From Candidatus Peribacteraceae bacterium (GTDB lineage Bacteria; Patescibacteriota; Gracilibacteria; Peribacterales; Peribacteraceae): 19,260 nucleotides of DNA. The notes below the pieces were generated by a model. The model was given only the letters and a program-made list of their open reading frames with translations, did not search any database and was not told where the DNA came from. Where the stretch lies: assembly GCA_028717505.1 (NCBI GenBank), contig JAQUNQ010000006.1, positions 1 to 19,260 of the forward strand, in the 5' to 3' direction. The first letter of the stretch is position 1; each line of letters starts with the position of its first letter. Shown here piece after piece: positions 1 through 5,493 of this stretch. A program made the position numbers and the translations under genes.

Positions 1-165
1 ATCGAGGCGCACCTCTGGGACGCGCATGCCGATCTCTGGAGCGATGTCGTCCGCTCACACACCCAGAAGCTCCGCGAGAAGGTGGATGGCAACGAGGACA
101 CGAAGCTGATCCGCACGGTGCATGGGCGCGGCTACTGCATCACCGACCGGACGGATGAAGCGTAA
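1..165 (+). CDS. OmpR/PhoB-family response regulator, C-terminal end (partial)
   Basis: Frame 1 is open from the window edge to a TAA at 163-165 and encodes the last 54 residues of a winged-helix DNA-binding domain. The stretch VVRSHTQKLREKV followed by IRTVHGRGYCI is the typical recognition helix and C-terminal beta-hairpin (RT-[VI]-x-G-x-GY) of OmpR/PhoB regulators. The receiver domain lies upstream of the window. The stop overlaps the start of the histidine kinase by 11 bp, so the two are translationally coupled and form a cognate two-component pair. By family knowledge it binds promoter DNA after phosphorylation of its receiver Asp by the kinase. The target genes cannot be read from the sequence, although the next gene, htrA, is a plausible one. 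Confidence 0.93.
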   Translation: MEAHLWDAHADLWSDVVRSHTQKLREKVDGNEDTKLIRTVHGRGYCITDRTDEA

Positions 166-1480
166 CCTCTCCATCAAGTGGCGTCTGGCACTGCAGTTCT
201 CCGGTCTGGTTTTGCTCATCCTCTTCCTGTCGGCGAGCATTTCCTTCCTCCTCTTCGACACGCGCGCGCAGAAGGACATCGATACCCTGCTCTTCGCGCA
301 GCTCGAGAATATTCGCAATGACTTGAAGGATGAGACCAGCACCGAGCGTCTCGAGGATCTCAACGGATTGATCGCCACCACGATCGAGGAAATGAAATCC
401 ATCGGACTCTTCACCGTGGTGACGAATGCCAAGGGCACGATGATCCTGCGCTCCTCCCAGAAGAGCATCCCCCTCCCCGCAACGGACGGGTACAGCACCG
501 TGCGAAACGGTGACCAGGCCTACCGGATCCTCCGCGGACAGGCGGGGAGCTTCACCATCGCCGTCGGCCAGGATCTCAGCTCCTATACCAACCTCCGGGA
601 GCACCTCTTCTCCGTGCTGCTCAATGTCTTCGGCAGCATGCTCGTCCTCTCCTTCGGCCTGAGCGCCCTCTTCGCCGGACGGGCGCTCCACCCTCTCGTC
701 CTCCTCAATCGTAAGGTGAAGGGAATGCATCCGGAGAAACTCCCCGAAAGTTCCCTCGCGAGCGGCTACCCCGGCGACGAGATCGGCGAGCTCGCCCTCA
801 CCTTCGATGACTTCCTCCAGAGACTCTCTGCGGCCTTCCGTCGCGAGAAGCAGTTCACGCAGGATGCGAGTCACGAACTCCGGACCCCCCTCATGGTCAT
901 GAAGAGCTCGCTGGAGCTCATCGCGCTGCGAAATGAGAATTTGAATCCAGCCCAGCGGGAACGCCTCTCCCTCATGCAGGATGCCATCCTGCGGATGGAG
1001 CGCCTCATTGAGGAGATGCTCTTCCTCTCACGCGGAATGAAGGAACAGGAGAAGGAACCCATCGCCCTCTCCCCCTTCCTCCGGGAGTTCACACAAACCT
1101 ACGCAGCCCTTGCTGAAGCCAAAAAACTTTCATTCCGTCTGGCGATCCTCAGCGAGGTCACCGTTCACACTTCCCCCGTCTCGCTCGAGAAGGTTTTCGG
1201 CAATCTCCTGAAGAACGCCGTGCACTTCACCGAACACGGCTCTATCACCGTCCATGTGGAGGGGCGATCCGTGAGCATCGAAGACACGGGCGGGGGCATC
1301 GCGAAGGAAGATCTCCCCCATATCTTCGAGCGGCTCTACCGCGCCGACTCCGCGCGCGTGCACGTCCACGGCTTCGGGCTGGGGCTCGCCATCTGCAAGG
1401 AGATCTGTGACCGCGAAGGCTGGCAGATAGAAGTGACGAGCACCGTGGGGAAGGGCAGCCGGTTCACGGTGCGGTTCTGA
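155..1480 (+). CDS. Membrane-bound sensor histidine kinase (HAMP-HisKA-HATPase_c)
   Basis: The 441-residue protein begins at ATG 155, 11 bp before the regulator stop. An in-frame ATG at 122 is rejected because it lies deep in the regulator gene and adds a non-hydrophobic tail before the natural MKRNLSIKWR start. TM1 is about residues 11-33, an extracytoplasmic sensor loop about 34-150, TM2 about 151-174, then a HAMP-like linker. The HisKA domain carries DASHELRTP with phospho-acceptor His240. The ATPase domain shows the N box (FGNLLKNAVHF), G1 box (EDTGGGI), F box (IFERLYRAD) and G2 box (GFGLGLAI). It should autophosphorylate on His240 and pass phosphate to the regulator encoded just upstream. 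The sensor loop, about 115 residues, has no family I recognise, so the stimulus is unknown. The catalytic motifs are complete. Confidence 0.96.
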   Translation: MKRNLSIKWRLALQFSGLVLLILFLSASISFLLFDTRAQKDIDTLLFAQLENIRNDLKDETSTERLEDLNGLIATTIEEMKSIGLFTVVTNAKGTMILRSSQKSIPLPATDGYSTVRNGDQAYRILRGQAGSFTIAVGQDLSSYTNLREHLFSVLLNVFGSMLVLSFGLSALFAGRALHPLVLLNRKVKGMHPEKLPESSLASGYPGDEIGELALTFDDFLQRLSAAFRREKQFTQDASHELRTPLMVMKSSLELIALRNENLNPAQRERLSLMQDAILRMERLIEEMLFLSRGMKEQEKEPIALSPFLREFTQTYAALAEAKKLSFRLAILSEVTVHTSPVSLEKVFGNLLKNAVHFTEHGSITVHVEGRSVSIEDTGGGIAKEDLPHIFERLYRADSARVHVHGFGLGLAICKEICDREGWQIEVTSTVGKGSRFTVRF

Positions 1481-1516
1481 CGGGCTATCCCCCTCAAACG
1501 CAGGACGAAACAGTGT

Positions 1517-1563
1517 CATGGTGAGTAAGCCTGTGGTGAGCAACGACGAACCATCGAACCATG
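1517..1563. repeat. Imperfect inverted repeat with CATGGT/ACCATG ends
   Basis: CATGGT at 1517-1522 is matched by ACCATG at 1558-1563. Inside it is a second TGGT...ACCA pairing around GAGCAACGACGAA. It belongs to the non-coding stretch after the kinase gene and looks like one of the dispersed palindromic repeats also seen near 3290, 4190 and 9380. Confidence 0.45.
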
Positions 1564-1568
1564 GCACC

Positions 1569-1603
1569 GGGTGTCGCCCTTCGACGAGCTCAGGGTGACA
1601 CCC
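1569..1603. terminator. Strong hairpin in the kinase-htrA gap (REP-like or factor-independent terminator without clear U tract)
   Basis: Arms 1569-1580 (GGGTGTCGCCCT) and 1592-1603 (AGGGTGACACCC) pair over 12 bp with a single G-T position and an 11-nt loop. The arm and loop sequence is a variant of the ACCCTGAGC...TCGAAGGG palindrome found elsewhere in the window. It lies 89 bp after the histidine kinase stop. There is no run of T on either side, so it may be a repeat or transcript-end stabiliser and not a classical intrinsic terminator. Confidence 0.5.
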
Positions 1604-1623
1604 TATTGTGCCAAGGGATAGTC

Positions 1624-1638
1624 GCCATTTCAGATGGC
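1624..1638 (+). promoter_or_regulatory. Short inverted repeat upstream of htrA
   Basis: GCCAT-TTCAG-ATGGC is a perfect 5-bp inverted repeat 83 bp before the htrA start. Read in the direction of the downstream gene, its core CCATTTCAGATGG differs by one base from CCATTTGAGATGG, found 68 bp before proA at 10889-10905. Its role is unknown. Confidence 0.3.
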
Positions 1639-1663
1639 AAATCCACGGAATATTTCTGTTCCC

Positions 1664-1697
1664 TTGACGATTTTTTCACGGCCTCCTGATCTATAGT
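1664..1697 (+). promoter_or_regulatory. Candidate htrA promoter (poor spacing)
   Basis: TTGACG at 1664-1669 resembles a -35 box and TATAGT at 1692-1697 a -10 box. The 22-bp spacer is too long for a normal sigma70 promoter, so only one of the two hexamers may be in use. If the -10 is correct, transcription starts near 1704 and leaves a leader of about 18 nt that is almost all pyrimidine. Confidence 0.3.
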
Positions 1698-1721
1698 AGG
1701 CACGGTTTTTCCCTTCCCCGT

Positions 1722-2975
1722 ATGAAGATCACCACTTCCAAGGTCTACGCAACCATCGGCCTCCTCTCCTTCCTTGGCGCTCTCTGGATCGTCAGCATCG
1801 GCAACGCCGAATGGCGGTTCTGGCACTCGAGTGACCCCCGCAGTGACGGTACGGGGATCTCCGCAAACACCGCCTCCGCGCAGGAGAGAAGTGGCACCGA
1901 AGGGATGACCCCGCAGGAGGCGCAGATCATCCAGACAGTCCGGCGCGCGGAGCCCTCTGTCGTGAGCGTCATCGTCACGAAGGATCTCCCGAAGATGGAG
2001 CAGAGCTTCGAGGCGGTGCCCTTCGGACAGGAGTTCGGCTTCTCGGACAGTCCCTTCCGCGGATTCCGCATCCAGATCCCGCAGCTGAAGCAGAACGGCA
2101 CCGAGAAGCGCGAGGTGGGCGGCGGGACCGCGTTCTTCGTGACCGCAGACGGCCTCCTCCTCACGAACAAGCACGTCGTGGATGATGAGAAAGCCGACTA
2201 CACCGTCCTCCTCAATGACGAGCGCAAGCTCCCGGCGAAGGTGGTCGCGCGCGATCCCGGAAGCGACATTGCCATCCTGAAGGTGGAGGGCGGCAACTTC
2301 ACGCCCCTCCCCATCGCGCAGAGCGATGATCTGAGCCTCGGGCAGACTGCTATTGCCATCGGCAATACGCTCGGGGAGTACCGGAACACCGTGAGCGTGG
2401 GGGTGGTCTCGGGCCTCCAGCGCAGCATCACGGCCTCGAGCGGACTTGGGGGGAGCGCCGAGCAGCTCGATCAGATCATCCAGACGGACGCCGCCATCAA
2501 CAGCGGCAACTCCGGCGGCCCGCTCCTGAACAGCAGCGGAGAGGTGATCGGCATGAATACCGCGGTCTCCGCCATAGGACAGAATGTCGGCTTCGCCCTG
2601 CCGGCGCAGGAGCTTCGGCGCGTGCTCGCAAGCTTCCAGAAGAACGGCCGCATCGTCCAGCCGTACCTCGGCGTGCGGTTCGCCCCCATCACGCCGGACC
2701 TGAAGGACCGGAACCACCTCGCCTACGACTACGGCGTGCTCATCGTCCACGGAGAGGCCGCCACGGACCTCGCCGTGCAGCCGGGCTCCCCGGCGGACAA
2801 GGTGGGACTCGTGGAGAATGACATCATCCTCGAAGCCGATGGGCAGAAGCTCACGGAGGACGTCTCGCTGGTGCACCTCGTCCAGAGCAAGGCACCGGGA
2901 GACCGTATGACGCTGAAGATCGCCCACAAAGGCGTGGAGAAAGAGGTCACGGTGACGCTGGAGGAGTGGAAGTGA
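1722..2975 (+). CDS. htrA: HtrA/DegP-family serine protease with one PDZ domain, membrane anchored
   Basis: The 417-residue protein starts with an uncleaved-looking signal anchor (about residues 9-27), then a low-complexity linker to about 62. The trypsin-like protease domain spans roughly 70-300 and has an intact triad: His151 in TNKHVV, Asp182 in SDIAIL, Ser264 in GNSGGPL. One PDZ domain follows at about 312-410 (YLGVRF, GSPADKVGL, NDIILEADG). This is the usual length of a single-PDZ HtrA. By family knowledge it degrades or refolds damaged proteins outside the cytoplasmic membrane. The glycine-rich loop before Asn-Ser-Gly-Gly is conserved. The ATG follows a pyrimidine tract and has no Shine-Dalgarno. 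It lies downstream of a two-component system in the same direction, a common arrangement for envelope stress control, but with its own 241-bp upstream region. Confidence 0.96.
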   Translation: MKITTSKVYATIGLLSFLGALWIVSIGNAEWRFWHSSDPRSDGTGISANTASAQERSGTEGMTPQEAQIIQTVRRAEPSVVSVIVTKDLPKMEQSFEAVPFGQEFGFSDSPFRGFRIQIPQLKQNGTEKREVGGGTAFFVTADGLLLTNKHVVDDEKADYTVLLNDERKLPAKVVARDPGSDIAILKVEGGNFTPLPIAQSDDLSLGQTAIAIGNTLGEYRNTVSVGVVSGLQRSITASSGLGGSAEQLDQIIQTDAAINSGNSGGPLLNSSGEVIGMNTAVSAIGQNVGFALPAQELRRVLASFQKNGRIVQPYLGVRFAPITPDLKDRNHLAYDYGVLIVHGEAATDLAVQPGSPADKVGLVENDIILEADGQKLTEDVSLVHLVQSKAPGDRMTLKIAHKGVEKEVTVTLEEWK

Positions 2976-3066
2976 AGCCCTGATCCGAGGAATCGACAGC
3001 CGGGGGGAAAAATCCCCAGTGACCCTGTGCAAGCCCGCCTCTCCTTCGCTACCATGGCGTCTGCCG

Positions 3067-3085
3067 TTGGGGAGTCGCCAAGTGG
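3067..3085 (+). repeat. Duplicated 5' fragment of the tRNA-Gln gene
   Basis: The 19 bases at 3067-3085 (TTGGGGAGTCGCCAAGTGG) are identical to 3145-3163, which is the acceptor strand and D-arm start of the intact tRNA. Identity stops abruptly after the D-loop start and no anticodon or T arm follows, so this is a fragment. The offset of 78 bp is about one tRNA length, which suggests a former tandem copy or a recombination scar. Confidence 0.85.
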
Positions 3086-3145
3086 CCCCTCGGCAGGCTC
3101 GGGACCATCGCAGATCATCCTTGTATGGTACCTTGTGCATCACAT

Positions 3146-3220
3146 TGGGGAGTCGCCAAGTGGTAAGGCACCTGCCTCTGGAGCAGGCATTCGGGGGTTC
3201 GAATCCCTCCTCCCCAGCCA
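3146..3220 (+). tRNA. tRNA-Gln, anticodon CUG, with encoded CCA
   Basis: The 75-nt cloverleaf can be drawn by hand. The acceptor stem TGGGGAG pairs with CTCCCCA. The D arm starts GCCAAGTGGTAAGGC. The anticodon stem CCTGC/GCAGG encloses the loop CTCTGGA with anticodon CTG. The T arm is GGGGG-TTCGAAT-CCCTC with one G-T pair, and the discriminator G is followed by a genomically encoded CCA. Anticodon CUG reads CAG (Gln). The 3' 20 bases are repeated twice downstream, at 3321-3340 and 4217-4236, which marks this tRNA as an integration target. Confidence 0.95.
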
Positions 3221-3269
3221 GCACCAATAACAATCAATAACCTTCCCCACCGTCATCAACTCCACAGAG

Positions 3270-3340
3270 GAGGGATGAGAAGTTTACCCTGAGCGACGAG
3301 CGGAGCGAGGAGTCGAACGGGAATCCCTCCTCCCCAGCCA
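3270..3340 (+). repeat. 71-bp att-like repeat, copy 1
   Basis: All 71 bases are identical to 4166-4236. The last 20 bases (GAATCCCTCCTCCCCAGCCA) equal the tRNA-Gln 3' end. The middle contains ACCCTGAGCGACGAGCGG, part of a dispersed palindrome. The ends are complementary: GAGGAGGGAT at 3267-3276 pairs with ATCCCTCCTC at 3323-3332, a perfect 10-bp arm, so the unit can fold into a long hairpin. Weak similarity to copy 2 continues about 20 bp further upstream (GTCAT...CCAC). Confidence 0.95.
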
Positions 3341-3458
3341 CTAGATAACGGTGTTAATAGACCCACGTGTCATTTTCATATCTTGTTTAGGTCTCCAAAA
3401 GTCCCCGATAAAACTGCTAAGGTGTCGCTGTCAGACCCGTCTGTTCAGCCAATCACAA

Positions 3459-3986
3459 TTATTTATACTTTAATTTGATTTTTAAAACATGTTTGCCTTT
3501 TTGTGTGATTCGGAAACAATAATTACTTTCGTTCTGTTTTTCTACTTCAACTGAATAATTAGCACATTTTATAGGCGAACATTCGATGATATTTAAAAAC
3601 AGTCTGGAAAATTGATTCCACTGCTTATTATCATCACATAAAAATGTTGGCAGTCCGTTTGTTTGAAAAAATTGCTTAAGTTCAATTTTCAAATCATTTA
3701 GCTTAAAAAAGCTCTTTTGATTATTTTTCAAGCTCCTCGCTGCTTCTAAAGCACCTTTCGAGTCGTCAATCCAATTATCGAATTTTGTCTCTATGTATCT
3801 TACAGTTCTTGGACAAGAAAGCTGAGTATGGAGTGACCAGTTACAATAAAAAATAAGTGTGTGAAATATTGTATTATTCTCATGAATTTTTCTAATCAAT
3901 AACATAATGTACACAACCTGACACTCATCCATTATTGTTCTCCGCAATTCTGATTTAAGTGTTTCAATTAATTTACCCGTTTCCAT
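3459..3986 (-). CDS. Orphan AT-rich cassette gene, 175-residue protein of unknown function
   Basis: The gene runs from ATG (3984-3986) to a TAA at 3459 and is AT-rich, unlike the flanking chromosome. I do not recognise the family. The protein is soluble-looking and mixed helical. Its central part holds FYCNWSLHTQLS followed by IETKFDNWIDD; the Cys, Trp and His spacing there may be the conserved core of an uncharacterised family. The C-terminus is very basic (KGKHVLKIKLKYK), which could contact nucleic acid. It sits alone between the two 71-bp repeats and points back toward the tRNA, so it is the sole cargo of that unit. No Shine-Dalgarno is visible; the upstream stretch is AT-rich with TATATT-like hexamers. 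A defence, toxin or self-regulatory role would be speculation. Confidence 0.75.
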   Translation of the reverse strand: METGKLIETLKSELRRTIMDECQVVYIMLLIRKIHENNTIFHTLIFYCNWSLHTQLSCPRTVRYIETKFDNWIDDSKGALEAARSLKNNQKSFFKLNDLKIELKQFFQTNGLPTFLCDDNKQWNQFSRLFLNIIECSPIKCANYSVEVEKQNESNYCFRITQKGKHVLKIKLKYK

Positions 3987-4165
3987 ATATGTTATCTTAC
4001 TACTCTTAATATAAATTGCACGAACTCCTCTTTGCTCTATTTTTTTGCACAGAACCTAAGTAACTTGCTGGAAGCTATTCATTACAGGCGTCCGAATCGT
4101 AATGAGTATGCCTATCAATTACCAGCTTCTTTGTCTCTTTCTTCCCGCTGTCATTTAATCCCACT

Positions 4166-4236
4166 GAGGGATGAGAAGTTTACCCTGAGCGACGAGCGGA
4201 GCGAGGAGTCGAACGGGAATCCCTCCTCCCCAGCCA
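4166..4236 (+). repeat. 71-bp att-like repeat, copy 2
   Basis: This is an exact copy of 3270-3340 at a distance of 896 bp and in the same orientation, again ending with the tRNA-Gln 3' 20 bases. The terminal arms GAGGGAT (4166-4172) and ATCCCTC (4219-4225) pair over 7 bp. Full identity between the copies implies recent duplication, ongoing recombination or strong selection. Confidence 0.95.
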
Positions 4237-4257
4237 AAAATAAATAGCAATACAACT

Positions 4258-4274
4258 CTGTCTTATAAAGACAG
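4258..4274 (+). promoter_or_regulatory. Perfect 7-3-7 palindrome over the -35 region of the next gene
   Basis: CTGTCTT-ATA-AAGACAG is a perfect inverted repeat ending 19 bp before the TATAAT box. This position suits a repressor operator. It is too short and lacks a T tract for a terminator. Confidence 0.5.
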
Positions 4275-4293
4275 CTTTATGGAAAAGTAACGG

Positions 4294-4299
4294 TATAAT
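4294..4299 (+). promoter_or_regulatory. Consensus -10 box overlapping the start codon region
   Basis: TATAAT is a perfect -10 hexamer at 4294-4299. The -35 region is weak (ACAGCT at 4271-4276 gives a 17-bp spacer). Transcription would begin about 4305-4307, which is after GTG 4300 and only a few bases before ATG 4309. The message would therefore be leaderless or nearly so, and the ATG at 4309 would be the real start. Confidence 0.55.
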
Positions 4300-5094
4300 G
4301 TGAATTCGATGAGGAAAACTCTCTTCGTATTAGGTTGTTTGTTTGCATTATTATTGCTGCTCTTACTCTTTGCCGACTATCAATGGGGAACAAACCCCTG
4401 GCTTGGTGACTACATACGTGGAACGGCTACTTCAGTAATCGGAACGATTCTTACTGTATTCATTGTTGAAAGATTACTCTCGCGCGAGGACGAACGTGAA
4501 GAAAAGCGAGAAGCCATGGCACAAATTGATAGATTGGACGTTCTTTTAAGGATGTACATCCTTAACTATCATAAATATGCATATTTAATGACTTGCTCCT
4601 ATGAAGACCAATGTAAAGAGATATCATTTGTACAGCAAAATTTTGATTTCAAAAGATTAACGAACGTTTTTAACCTATCTCTTCATATGCAAGACGGGAT
4701 TGGTTCGCGTGCATACAAACTTTTCTTCGAAAATTTAGAGAGACTATTAAATGTAATGCGTGATTCAATGTTAAATATTGATTTTAAATATTTTCCTGAA
4801 CTGTCCCAGTTCATGATCCAATTTATCAAGAAAAGCGAGGCAATGAATTGCCACAAAGCAGTAGACGGTGATTATCAGAGTTTTTTGTCGAGCGGTCCTG
4901 TTACAGATAAATGGCTGCCTGTACAACTAATTAAAGATTATGAAGGTCCTCTTGAATATAAGCCTCACAACACGATTAATATTTATATACTCCTTTATCA
5001 GATGATTAACTTCCAGATTGGGGAGTTTGATAAATACTTCAAGCTCATTCAAGACTTCGATGATCGAATGAGCCGTGTCCCCAAAAAGGGATAA
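4300..5094 (+). CDS. Orphan two-TM membrane protein with cytosolic helical domain
   Basis: The longest frame starts at GTG 4300 (264 residues); ATG 4309, three codons later, is preferred if the promoter call is right. TM1 is about residues 7-26 and TM2 about 38-58, with a short loop (YQWGTNPWLGDYIRG) between. A charged stretch SREDEREEKREAM leaves the membrane and leads into a roughly 190-residue helical cytosolic domain without recognisable catalytic motifs. I do not know the family. Codon use is AT-rich, matching the island and not the chromosome. It lies right after the second 71-bp repeat. Two membrane helices plus a soluble domain is a layout seen in many accessory and anti-phage effector proteins, but nothing in the sequence proves such a job. 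Confidence 0.8.
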   Translation: MNSMRKTLFVLGCLFALLLLLLLFADYQWGTNPWLGDYIRGTATSVIGTILTVFIVERLLSREDEREEKREAMAQIDRLDVLLRMYILNYHKYAYLMTCSYEDQCKEISFVQQNFDFKRLTNVFNLSLHMQDGIGSRAYKLFFENLERLLNVMRDSMLNIDFKYFPELSQFMIQFIKKSEAMNCHKAVDGDYQSFLSSGPVTDKWLPVQLIKDYEGPLEYKPHNTINIYILLYQMINFQIGEFDKYFKLIQDFDDRMSRVPKKG

Positions 5095-5140
5095 TTAATT
5101 CCAGTGTCTCCTGTCTTCAAAACCCTTGTCCGGGATTCAC

Positions 5141-5479
5141 TTATGCGGAGAGCGCCTCTTCGAGCTTCTTCTGGATATCGTGGGATGTCGCCGTTCCAGA
5201 GAGATCAGCCACCTCTCAGCAGCCTTCTTCCGCTCGGGACGGTTCCACCGGCATCACTCCCCATCCGCCAATGCCTGCGCATGCACGGCCGCCTTGGTCA
5301 TGAGTTCCACGGCATGCATATCGTCCTCGTTCAATTTTTCGCCGTAGGCTTCGATTTGCTCGTAGGTCACGCGAAGCGTGCGAGCAGAAGATCGCGTTCG
5401 CCGGAAACCCACCCGACGGGGTCCACAACGTTGTGTTACATCTCCTGTGCTCCAAACTCCACCCAGATGTCGTCGGGAA
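5141..5479 (-). pseudogene. Decayed gene of unknown function (stops and frameshifts)
   Basis: On the minus strand several protein-like fragments follow each other in different frames. The first contains PDDIWVEFGAQEM, an in-frame TAA, then VDPVGWVSGERDLLLARFA ending at 5367. The second, from GTG 5368-5370 to TGA 5254, is VTYEQIEAYGEKLNEDDM and continues to ALADGE (38 residues). The third, in the frame of ATG 5252-5254 but with a TGA at 5216-5218, ends VADLSGTATSHDIQKKLEEALSA at TAA 5141. Joined, they give a plausible protein of about 110 residues with acidic helices. The GTGA and TGATG junctions could alternatively mean coupled micro-genes. I do not recognise a family. It lies between the AT-rich island and the propeller gene, and its composition is chromosomal. 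Confidence 0.45.
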
Positions 5480-5493
5480 AAGAAGGAACGGAA

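Larger units (their letters stand above)
3221..5100. mobile_element. AT-rich island integrated at tRNA-Gln (putative small tRNA-targeting cassettes)
   Basis: Base composition shifts sharply from GC-rich to AT-rich just after the tRNA and returns to GC-rich after about 5100. Copies of the tRNA 3' end occur at 3321-3340 and 4217-4236, each as the last 20 nt of an exact 71-bp repeat. These divide the island into a 120-bp unit (3221-3340), an 896-bp unit with one gene (3341-4236), and a third stretch with one gene and no closing repeat (4237 to about 5100). No integrase, transposase or relaxase is recognisable. The right-hand border is only set by composition. The stretch 3341-3458 has no gene I can support. 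Confidence 0.65.

Noticed and set aside
122..154. Upstream ATG for the histidine kinase
   Set aside because: It would add 11 residues translated from the regulator's C-terminal region; the basic MKRN start with TM1 shortly after is typical.
3004..3017. Intrinsic terminator after htrA (GGGGA-AAAA-TCCCC)
   Set aside because: Stem of only five pairs and no T tract after it.
3068..3145. A second tRNA gene upstream of tRNA-Gln
   Set aside because: Only the 5' 18-19 bases match; no anticodon arm, T arm or acceptor 3' strand can be formed.
1590..3233. Long open frame on the minus strand opposite htrA (about 547 codons)
   Set aside because: It covers htrA, the tRNA and intergenic repeats. The product is low-complexity and Arg/Asp/His-rich, as expected from the antisense of GC-rich codons. 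htrA has a full catalytic triad and is the real gene.
3338..3478. Short plus-strand open frame at the left edge of the cassette, ending IIYTLI
   Set aside because: No start codon of its own, runs out of the repeat, and no recognisable family; not supportable as a gene remnant.
3270..4236. CRISPR array
   Set aside because: Only two repeat copies, 71 bp long, separated by a gene-sized interval; no cas genes.
4032..4247. Small plus-strand open frame across the second 71-bp repeat
   Set aside because: Most of it is the non-coding repeat and the tRNA-like end.
5216..5218. TGA recoding (glycine, as in some CPR lineages, or selenocysteine)
   Set aside because: TGA ends several intact genes here in expected places, and the region also has a TAA and frame changes, so decay explains it better.
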